Position numbers and translations under genes: made by a program. Positions 1 through 4,733 of a DNA stretch of 7,632 nt are shown in pieces; the stretch's first letter is position 1; the number at the start of each line of letters is the position of its first letter. The notes below the pieces were generated by a model that had not been told where the DNA came from, made no database searches, and was given only the letters and a program-made list of their open reading frames with translations. Where the stretch lies: assembly GCA_024274855.1 (NCBI GenBank), contig JAJSAJ010000499.1, positions 1 to 7,632 of the forward strand, written 5' to 3'. Source of the stretch: Planctomycetota bacterium. Lineage in GTDB: Bacteria > Planctomycetota > Planctomycetia > Pirellulales > Pirellulaceae.

Positions 1-85
1 AACAACCGCGAACGGCCAGGCAGGCCGTACTGGTTGCAATGGGCTGAACGAAACGAACAGAATCGATCGATAACAGACAGACTGG

Positions 86-868
86 ATGAAAAATGTGATG
101 AGTGATCAGCCAAATCGAGGTTTGCGCACAGAGCTTGCCGATCAAGTAGCCATTGTGACCGGCGCGTCTCAAGGACTCGGCCAGGCGATAGCGATCGAGT
201 TGGCTCGCAATGGAGCCAAGGTTGCTTGCGTCGCGCGGAATGCCGAAAAACTGGCGGAGACCGTGGCAAAGATCGAAGCCGTCGGCGGGCTGGGGCAGGC
301 CTTCCCCTGTGATGTGAAGGATAGAGAGAGCGTCGACAAAGTGGTCGATGACGTGATCGAATCCTGGCAGCGACTGGACATTCTCGTCAACAACGCCGGC
401 ATCACACGAGACACGCTCCTGCCTCGGATGAGCGATGAGGAATGGGATGATGTGATTGCGACGAATTTGCGCGGAGCCTTTCTGTTTGCTCGTGCTGCAT
501 CCAGAATCATGATGCGAGCCCGATATGGACGGATTATCAACATCAGTAGTGTTTCCGGACTGATTGGAAATGCGGGACAAACAAACTACTCGGCCTCGAA
601 GGCCGGCCTGATTGGAATGGCTCGAAGCCTCTCTCGCGAGTTAGCAAAACGGAAAGTCACGGTCAATGCCGTGGCCCCAGGATTCATTGAGAGTGAAATG
701 ACGCAATCGCTCGGAGACGCGATCTTGAATGAAGTCAAGAAACAGATTCCGGCCAGGCGTCTTGGAGTCCCGGAGGATATCGCTTACGCGGTGCTTTATC
801 TGGCCAGCCCGGCCGCTTCGTACGTGACCGGTCAGGTTCTAACCGTTGATGGGGGAATGACCGGATGA
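86..868 (+). CDS. fabG: 3-oxoacyl-[acyl-carrier-protein] reductase FabG
   Basis: This enzyme reduces 3-oxoacyl-ACP to (R)-3-hydroxyacyl-ACP with NADPH in the cytoplasmic fatty-acid elongation cycle. The 260-residue product is a classical short-chain dehydrogenase/reductase of normal FabG length. The Rossmann nucleotide-binding motif TGASQGLG lies at residues 25-32 and NNAG at 102-105. The catalytic tetrad is Asn127 (in ATNLRG), Ser155, Tyr168 and Lys172 (YSASK). The C-terminus VTGQVLTVDGGMTG is typical of the family. The start is uncertain: ATG at 86 gives MKNVMSDQ..., while the in-frame ATG at 98 gives MSDQPN..., which looks more like the usual planctomycete N-terminus. Neither has a good Shine-Dalgarno sequence. 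It lies upstream of acpP and fabF on the same strand, which supports the FabG assignment over another SDR. The 85 bases before it are too short to identify a neighbour. Confidence 0.95.
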   Translation: MKNVMSDQPNRGLRTELADQVAIVTGASQGLGQAIAIELARNGAKVACVARNAEKLAETVAKIEAVGGLGQAFPCDVKDRESVDKVVDDVIESWQRLDILVNNAGITRDTLLPRMSDEEWDDVIATNLRGAFLFARAASRIMMRARYGRIINISSVSGLIGNAGQTNYSASKAGLIGMARSLSRELAKRKVTVNAVAPGFIESEMTQSLGDAILNEVKKQIPARRLGVPEDIAYAVLYLASPAASYVTGQVLTVDGGMTG

Positions 869-877
869 TGCCGGTCA
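858..877 (+). other. Short hairpin spanning the fabG stop codon
   Basis: TGACCGG (858-864) and CCGGTCA (871-877) form a perfect 7-bp stem around the loop ATGATG. The loop contains the fabG TGA stop (866-868). No U-run follows, so it is not a standard intrinsic terminator. It could slow termination or protect the 3' end of the message, or be chance. Confidence 0.3.
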
Positions 878-990
878 GCGATGCACGCAATTTCGTGTTC
901 GGACAGCCGGACGTGTCAGAAACGGCGTAAGGCATCTAATGGAGCGCACGAGCTGCTCCTGCCTACTTGGGGGGTAAGCTCTGGTCTGCC

Positions 991-1020
991 TTGACTTGGC
1001 TTACGTAAATCCTCTATGTT
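991..1020 (+). promoter_or_regulatory. Candidate sigma-70-type promoter for acpP
   Basis: TTGACT (991-996, five of six matches to TTGACA) is followed after 18 bases by TATGTT (1015-1020, four of six matches to TATAAT). The 8-bp palindrome TTACGTAA (1001-1008) lies in the spacer, where a regulator could bind. This is inference from consensus only; planctomycete promoters are poorly defined. Confidence 0.35.
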
Positions 1021-1155
1021 TTGGCTTGAACGTTGTGTTACAGGATGTGAAATTAGATTTGGAGACTGTCACAAAATCAGTGTCAAACGGTGTGGTCGTC
1101 GGGAGACATGCCCGTTTACAAAGGTTTTGCGGCACACTTTGGGAAACTCAATCAT

Positions 1156-1173
1156 CAGCCCCAGCGCGGGCTG
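1156..1173 (+). other. Stem-loop upstream of the acpP ribosome binding site
   Basis: CAGCCC (1156-1161) pairs with GGGCTG (1168-1173) around a 6-base loop. The stem can extend by AT/AT across a one-base bulge. It ends 13 bases before the GGGAG element, so it could affect ribosome loading on acpP. Confidence 0.3.
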
Positions 1174-1186
1174 GATCCTTACTTAT

Positions 1187-1191
1187 GGGAG
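1187..1191 (+). promoter_or_regulatory. acpP Shine-Dalgarno sequence
   Basis: GGGAG lies 9 bases before the GTG at 1201, a normal spacing. It supports GTG 1201 over the in-frame ATGs at 1090 and 1108. A second GGAG at 1194-1197 is only 3 bases from the start, too close to be the main site. Confidence 0.55.
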
Positions 1192-1200
1192 TTGGAGCAC

Positions 1201-1443
1201 GTGGCATCTGTACAAGAACGGGTTGTTGAAATCGTCGCTGAACAATTGGGAGCCGAAAAGGACGCGGTGACTTCGGAAACGCATTTTGTAAATGATCTCG
1301 GAGCCGACTCTCTCGACACCGTCGAACTGGTGATGGAACTCGAGGAAGAGTTTGACATCAGCATTCCGGACGACGCTGCTGAGAAGATCCAAACGGTTGG
1401 CGAAGCAATCGATTTTATTGAAAAAGCCCAGGCTGCATCCTAA
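1201..1443 (+). CDS. acpP: Acyl carrier protein AcpP (GTG start)
   Basis: This small acidic cytoplasmic protein carries growing acyl chains on a 4'-phosphopantetheine arm. The product is 80 residues, the standard ACP size. The attachment serine is Ser37 in the motif LGADSLDTVELVMELEEEF, the hallmark of the family. Helix-1 sequence VASVQERVVEIVAEQLG and the C-terminal part ISIPDDAAEKIQTVGEAIDFI also match. The frame is open further upstream (ATG at 1090), but that would add 37 residues with no ACP character. GTG at 1201 follows a good Shine-Dalgarno and gives the family's normal N-terminus (fMet-Ala-Ser-Val...). It lies between fabG and fabF, so it is the carrier of the primary fatty-acid pathway. 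Confidence 0.96.
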   Translation: MASVQERVVEIVAEQLGAEKDAVTSETHFVNDLGADSLDTVELVMELEEEFDISIPDDAAEKIQTVGEAIDFIEKAQAAS

Positions 1444-1731
1444 CGAGGGCTGCACCCGCAAGACGAGGGTTAAGCGCCCAGAGCCAGAAGCCACTCCAGT
1501 TCGGTTTTTTCGGCAAGGCGTCGTGCGAACCGCGCGTAACGCACAAACGGCCGCGATGGCCAGGCTACGCCGCCAGTCGATGTGAGTCACCCGTCGGATT
1601 CGTTGTTGACCCGTTCCAGCCGGCTATTGCACTCCATGTGGCTACTGGTGGTTAACACGGCGTGTTTGAGTCTCGGCCCTGTGAGTAGATTACACAACCA
1701 CTCTTCATCCTAATCGGATAGTAACACGAGC
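1444..1731 (+). other. acpP-fabF intergenic region
   Basis: These 288 bases contain no gene I can support. Visible items are a near-repeat of GGCTGCAYCC across the acpP stop (1431-1440 and about 1448-1457), a T6 run at 1505-1510 without a convincing stem before it, and a weak GTGCG/CGCAC inverted repeat (1523-1544). No promoter with good spacing stands out, so I cannot tell whether fabF is cotranscribed with acpP. Confidence 0.5.
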
Positions 1732-2970
1732 ATGAAAAATCGCGTTGTTGTCTCCGGGCTAGGTGTCGCCACGGCCATCAGTAGCCAAGTCGAAGATCTG
1801 TGGACACGGATCTTGGCGGGCGAGAGTGGAGTGCACCCAATCCTTCGTTTTGACGTTTCTGACCTGAAGGTGAGAATTGGTGGAGAAATCTACGATTGGG
1901 ATCCCAGTAGCCATATCCCAACCAAAGAGATCAAACGAATGGATCGTTTTACCCAGTTTGCCATGGTGGCTGGGATTGATGCCGTTCAAGATGCCGGACT
2001 CGACTTTGAACAGGAAGATCCGTTTCGATGTGGGATCATCTTGGGTACAGGCGTTGGCGGACTAGGCGAAATCGAGACACAAATGACCCGGTTGATGGCC
2101 AGGGGACCCGAGCGTGTCTCTCCGATGACAGTGCCGCGGATGATGTTGAACGCGGCCAGCGGGCACCTTGCCATTCATTACGGCATCCGTGGGCCGAATT
2201 ACGCCGTCGCGACCGCTTGTGCCAGCGCAACCAACGCGATGGGGGATGCGTGCCGCGTGATCCAATACGGCGAAGCAGATGTTGTGATCACCGGTGGCAC
2301 CGAAGCGGCGATGACGCGGATGGGAATGAGCGCCTTTCAGAATATCCGCGCCTTGTCGTTTCGCAATGACGAACCCGAGCGGGCCAGCCGCCCATTCGAC
2401 TTGGATCGCGATGGCTTTGTGCTAAGCGAAGGAGCCGGATTGGTCGTTTTTGAAAGTCTTGAGCACGCGCAGCAGCGCAACGCGCGAATTTATTGTGAAG
2501 TTTTGGGATATGGCACCAGCACCGATGCGGGCCATATCACTCAGCCCGACGAGCAGGGTGTCGGCGCGGCTCGGGCCATGAGCAATGCCCTGCAAAATGC
2601 CCAATTGAATCCGGATGATATCGACTATATTAACGCTCATGGAACCAGCACCCCTCTGGGCGATAAAGCCGAGACGGTTGCCGTTAAGACCGTGTTCCAG
2701 GATTGGGCACGCAGTATTAGTATTTCGAGTACCAAGAGCCAACTCGGGCATCTGCTCGGGGCCAGCGGTGGCGTGGAGTTGGTATTGTCCATCAAGGCAA
2801 TGCTCGATAGCGTCGTGCCCCCTACAATCAATTTGGACACGCCCGATCCAGCCTGCGACCTGGATTTCACTCCGAATCACCCCCGCCAACGGAAGCTCCG
2901 ACGGATCATGAGCAACAGCTTTGGGTTCGGTGGTCACAACGCTTCGATTATTGTCGGGCCCTACAAATAA
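1732..2970 (+). CDS. fabF: 3-oxoacyl-[acyl-carrier-protein] synthase II FabF
   Basis: This condensing enzyme (KAS II) extends acyl-ACP by two carbons using malonyl-ACP, with loss of CO2. The product is 412 residues, the normal length, with the thiolase fold. The nucleophile is Cys163 in VATACASATNAMG. The catalytic histidines are His303 (NAHGTSTPLGD) and His340 (GHLLGASGG), and Lys335 sits in STKSQLGH. These are the same residue numbers as in E. coli FabF, which also supports the ATG at 1732. The glycine-rich C-terminal motif NSFGFGGHNAS is present. The Cys-His-His triad separates it from FabH-type enzymes (Cys-His-Asn). No clear Shine-Dalgarno precedes the start, as for fabG. The gene ends 37 bases from the convergent phosphatase gene. 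Confidence 0.96.
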   Translation: MKNRVVVSGLGVATAISSQVEDLWTRILAGESGVHPILRFDVSDLKVRIGGEIYDWDPSSHIPTKEIKRMDRFTQFAMVAGIDAVQDAGLDFEQEDPFRCGIILGTGVGGLGEIETQMTRLMARGPERVSPMTVPRMMLNAASGHLAIHYGIRGPNYAVATACASATNAMGDACRVIQYGEADVVITGGTEAAMTRMGMSAFQNIRALSFRNDEPERASRPFDLDRDGFVLSEGAGLVVFESLEHAQQRNARIYCEVLGYGTSTDAGHITQPDEQGVGAARAMSNALQNAQLNPDDIDYINAHGTSTPLGDKAETVAVKTVFQDWARSISISSTKSQLGHLLGASGGVELVLSIKAMLDSVVPPTINLDTPDPACDLDFTPNHPRQRKLRRIMSNSFGFGGHNASIIVGPYK

Positions 2971-3007
2971 GCGTCGCCTCTTTTCGACCCGTGTCTGCAC
3001 GGCTGCG
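2971..3007. other. Convergent gap between fabF and the HAD gene
   Basis: The 37 bases contain a 5-bp hairpin, CCGTG-TCTG-CACGG (2989-3002), which both strands could form. No T-run follows it on either strand, so it is at most a weak bidirectional terminator. Confidence 0.25.
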
Positions 3008-3637
3008 TCAGTAGTTGAACTTCACGCCACGCTGCAGCAGATCTTGGGCTAACCGGCTCGCACCCGTGAATTGCACGGCGTCCCAGCCAAGACTTCGAGC
3101 CCCTTTGACGTTTTCTGCCTTGTCATCCGCAAAAAAAATCGCCGAAGGTTCCTCGCACGCAAGTCGCCCAGCCTCTTCGTAAATCTCCCGATCCGGCTTG
3201 GCACACTTCACCTCATAGCTGAGTACGTGGACCTGGAAAAAATCGTGCAGAACCGCGAAACGACCGTCGGTTACGTAACGCCAATGTGCTTCGCACGTGT
3301 TGGATAAAATACCCAGGCGATGGCCCGCACTGTGCAGGTTCGCAATGATCGAAACGGCCGGCGCATTCACGTCGAACATCGCACTCGATGCGATCTGCAA
3401 CGCGTCGTAATCCGGTCGCGTCCCGAACGCCTTGCACAACATTTCATAAAACTGACCACTCGTGACCTCGCCCCGCTCATAACGTTGCTGCAGCCCGCTA
3501 ACAAAAATCGCATCCCACACCTGCCCGGCGTCACGTCCGACCAGTCGGCCGATTTGCCGACAAGCACGCATGTGGTCGAAGTGCAGAAGAACATTGCCTA
3601 AATCAAAGAAGAAAAATCGAGGCGTCTGATCCATCAT
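3008..3637 (-). CDS. HAD-superfamily (IA) phosphatase, YihX-like
   Basis: This is a predicted cytoplasmic phosphatase of the haloacid dehalogenase superfamily, subfamily IA. The closest family I recognise is YihX, an alpha-glucose-1-phosphatase, but the substrate here is not known. From the start at 3637 the product is 209 residues (YihX is about 200). Motif I is FFDLGNVLLHFD with nucleophile Asp12. The second Asp of the usual DxD is Gly14, as in YihX. The cap region carries RYERGEVTSGQFYEMLC. Motif II is ILSNT with Ser112, motif III has Lys147 in CAKPD, and motif IV is FFADDKAENV with Asp171-Asp172. The frame is open up to an ATG at 3751, but those 38 extra residues precede the first core strand and look non-native. 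The start is either of the tandem ATGs at 3637 or 3634. No strong Shine-Dalgarno is visible. The gene is convergent with fabF. Confidence 0.88.
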   Translation of the reverse strand: MMDQTPRFFFFDLGNVLLHFDHMRACRQIGRLVGRDAGQVWDAIFVSGLQQRYERGEVTSGQFYEMLCKAFGTRPDYDALQIASSAMFDVNAPAVSIIANLHSAGHRLGILSNTCEAHWRYVTDGRFAVLHDFFQVHVLSYEVKCAKPDREIYEEAGRLACEEPSAIFFADDKAENVKGARSLGWDAVQFTGASRLAQDLLQRGVKFNY

Positions 3638-3732
3638 GAAAACTGATCCCAGATTAATGTGCGTGTCGGTCCGTCCCGATGCTAACGTCGTCCGGCCATC
3701 AAAACAACCGAGCAACGACGACGCCCCGATCG

Positions 3733-3749
3733 GCCAGAGCTGCTCTGGC
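3733..3749. promoter_or_regulatory. 17-bp perfect palindrome upstream of the HAD gene
   Basis: GCCAGAGCTGCTCTGGC has two 8-bp arms around a central T. It lies about 95 bases upstream of the HAD start at 3637, in the gap before the first mobile element. It could be an operator or an RNA hairpin. No promoter of good quality was found next to it. Confidence 0.3.
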
Positions 3750-3845
3750 ATGAAACCCGGACCATGAGCAAATCGGGTTTGCTACACAGTTAGGGCCGGC
3801 GAATCAATTGTTGTCGCGTTTACTGGGGGATGATGCGTCGGTCCC

Positions 3846-3878
3846 GGTCCCCCACGGGCCGCTTGCCTCGTGGGAACC
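3846..3878. repeat. Stem-loop in the copy-1-specific segment
   Basis: GGTCCCCCACG (3846-3856) pairs imperfectly with CGTGGGAACC (3869-3878) around a 12-base loop. It lies in the segment that copy 1 has and copy 2 lacks, so it may be a nested repeat or a part lost from copy 2. Confidence 0.45.
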
Positions 3879-3921
3879 AAAGTCTCTCAAGCTACAGGAC
3901 AGCCGAGCGATCCTCCTTAGC

Positions 3922-4037
3922 TGCGAGACTGATTCACCCATGGGACAAGCCCATGGGGGTCTGTACGCGGAAGAACCCTAGCTGTGCGAGACTGATTCAC
4001 CCATGGGACAAGCCCATGGGGGTCTGCACGCGGAAGA
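3922..4037 (+). repeat. Tandem pair of 53-bp modules, period 63 bp
   Basis: Positions 3922-3974 and 3985-4037 are identical except for one base (T at 3964 against C at 4027). They are separated by 10 bases, giving a 63-bp period. Each module contains CCCATGGG-ACAAG-CCCATGGG. Because CCCATGGG is its own reverse complement, this is both a direct repeat and a hairpin with a 5-base loop. A single shortened module occurs in the second element at 6456-6495. Confidence 0.9.
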
Positions 4038-4211
4038 GTGCGACATTTATTGATTGGCGAATCCTTACCGGTCAAGTCTTGCGCAAAATGGCAAGATCTC
4101 CAGCACTTCTAGGTGCAGGATTCCATGGCGTTCTCTTGCGATTCTCCGTAAACACATCTCAACGCTGAAACAAGCAAGCCCTCCCCACATTACCCATGCT
4201 ACCCATGCCGC

Positions 4212-4223
4212 TTTTCCGGAAAA
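4212..4223. promoter_or_regulatory. 12-bp perfect palindrome TTTTCCGGAAAA
   Basis: This is a perfect inverted repeat about 150 bases upstream of the candidate promoter for the secreted-protein gene. It could be a protein binding site. Nothing else in the window repeats it, so the role is open. Confidence 0.2.
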
Positions 4224-4364
4224 CTTCTTTAAACCCACATGGCTTAGTTGGCCGATACAGATTGCGGCTGTCATTGCATATACCCATAGGGCGGCCGGGC
4301 CGCCGGCCAAATCCGAGCTACCGTTCGGAGCCCCAATGGCCCGCTCCCGTTGGTCGCTGGAGCT

Positions 4365-4392
4365 TTGTCAAGAACTTAACGATCTTTAAAGT
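4365..4392 (+). promoter_or_regulatory. Candidate promoter of the secreted CARDB-type gene
   Basis: TTGTCA (4365-4370, five of six consensus matches) and TAAAGT (4387-4392, four of six) are separated by 16 bases. The predicted RNA start lies about 20 bases before the ATG at 4422. An AGGA element at 4409-4412, 9 bases before that ATG, is a plausible Shine-Dalgarno. Both support 4422 as the true start of the gene. Confidence 0.4.
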
Positions 4393-4421
4393 TAGTCATA
4401 TCGAACTCAGGACGAATTGCC

Positions 4422-4673
4422 ATGCTACGGAAAGCACGCTGGGTGACCCTATTGATCACCGTTGTCATCAGTATCGCCACGATCGTGCAGGCACAGCCCC
4501 CGGCCTCCGCCGTGCCAGCCCTTCAGGCTCCACGCCCGCTAGTCGTTGGTGCTTCCGCGACACAGATAAGCCGATCTCCCGCAACCACGCTAGCAGACCG
4601 TTTGAAGGCGATCCGAGGGCAGGAGGCAGACGCGTCTTCCGGACAGTCGAGTTCAACCGGGAACGCGCGTTAG
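4422..4673 (+). CDS. Signal-peptide N-terminal part of the CARDB-type protein, cut by TAG
   Basis: This is the first 83 codons of a secreted-protein gene. It begins with a clear Sec signal peptide: positive n-region MLRKAR, a hydrophobic core from about residue 7 to 21, and a likely cleavage after Ala24 (VQA, then QPPAS). A Pro/Ala/Ser-rich stretch and ADRLKAIRGQEADASSGQ follow. The frame stops at TAG 4671-4673. The same frame then stays open without another stop to 6392 and encodes the linker and repeats such a signal peptide would be expected to precede. I therefore read this as the 5' part of one gene rather than a separate small protein. The start has an AGGA at 9-base spacing and a candidate promoter. 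If TAG is a true stop, only an 83-residue exported peptide is made. Confidence 0.65.
   Translation: MLRKARWVTLLITVVISIATIVQAQPPASAVPALQAPRPLVVGASATQISRSPATTLADRLKAIRGQEADASSGQSSSTGNAR
4671..4673 (+). other. In-frame amber codon interrupting a single long gene
   Basis: TAG follows ...GGG AAC GCG CGT and is followed by AGC GAG TCA CAG. The frame is open on both sides: 83 codons before and 572 codons after, up to the final TAA at 6390-6392. The position falls in a Ser/Gln/Glu-rich linker, so a one-base change from CAG or GAG would be enough to create it. Confidence 0.85.
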
Positions 4674-4733
4674 AGCGAGTCACAGGCAGCCGGCCAGGAA
4701 AAAGCGGTCCTGCCGCCAGGCACACGTTCCGTC

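Larger units (their letters stand above)
869..1200 (+). other. Long fabG-acpP intergenic region
   Basis: These 332 bases hold no convincing gene. Small open frames here (for example a TTG-started frame from 996) overlap acpP and resemble nothing known. The region contains a possible hairpin at 930-964: AGGCA/TGCCT outer stem, GGAGC/GCTCC inner stem, with a 6-base bulge. It also holds a candidate promoter at 991-1020 and a stem-loop at 1156-1173 just before the acpP ribosome binding site. If the promoter is real, acpP carries a leader of roughly 170 nt. This fits the common need to express ACP at much higher levels than the other fab genes. Confidence 0.6.
3793..4064 (+). mobile_element. MITE-like element, copy 1 (272 bp, TSD TTA)
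   Basis: This is a non-coding element with imperfect terminal inverted repeats. The left end GGGCCGGCGAATCAATTGTT and the reverse complement of the right end GGATTCGCCAATCAATAAAT share 17 of the first 25 bases, best in AATCAAT and TGTCG. It is flanked by TTA at 3790-3792 and TTA at 4065-4067, a likely 3-bp target-site duplication. The same ends occur at 6393-6522. The interior holds a segment missing from copy 2 (about 3830-3904) and two 53-bp modules. Open frames across it (for example 3830-4168) merely translate the repeat and are not genes. No transposase is encoded, so any movement would need an enzyme supplied elsewhere. It could also act as a structured RNA or terminator. Confidence 0.75.
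4068..4421 (+). other. Intergenic region before the secreted-protein gene
   Basis: These 354 bases show no gene that I can support. They hold a 6-bp inverted repeat TCTTGC/GCAAGA (4077-4096), a 12-bp palindrome at 4212-4223, a tandem ACCCATGCY pair near 4193-4210, and a GC-rich foldback GGCGGCC/GGCCGCC (4290-4304). A candidate promoter (4365-4392) and ribosome binding site for the gene at 4422 lie at the right end. Confidence 0.5.

Noticed and set aside
34..63. Possible fabG promoter TTGCAA-18-CAGAAT
   Set aside because: Each box matches the consensus at only four of six positions with an 18-base spacer; too weak to report.
1..85. Possible end of an upstream fab gene such as fabD
   Set aside because: The frames stopping at 43-45, 71-73 and just inside fabG carry no recognisable C-terminal motif, and the stretch is too short to judge.
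1090..1443. Longer 117-residue ACP starting at ATG 1090
   Set aside because: The extra 37 N-terminal residues do not resemble ACP. GTG 1201 has a good Shine-Dalgarno and gives the normal 80-residue protein.
1505..1510. T6 run after acpP as part of an intrinsic terminator
   Set aside because: No stable GC-rich stem directly precedes the T-run.
1603..1691. Possible fabF promoter boxes (TTGTTG/TATTGC and TTGAGT/TAGATT)
   Set aside because: The box matches are poor, or the spacer is only 14 bases.
2422..3000. 192-residue antisense frame opposite fabF
   Set aside because: It is the shadow of a strongly conserved gene, with no family likeness of its own.
3638..3751. N-terminal extension of the HAD protein starting at 3751
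   Set aside because: It precedes the first core strand, has no family likeness, and includes a perfect palindrome. The tandem ATGs at 3637/3634 give the usual length.
3830..4168. 112-residue open frame containing two copies of HPWDKPMGVCTRK
   Set aside because: The repeated peptide is just the translation of the tandem 53-bp modules of the mobile element; it has no start signal, and the frame does not hold in the second element copy.
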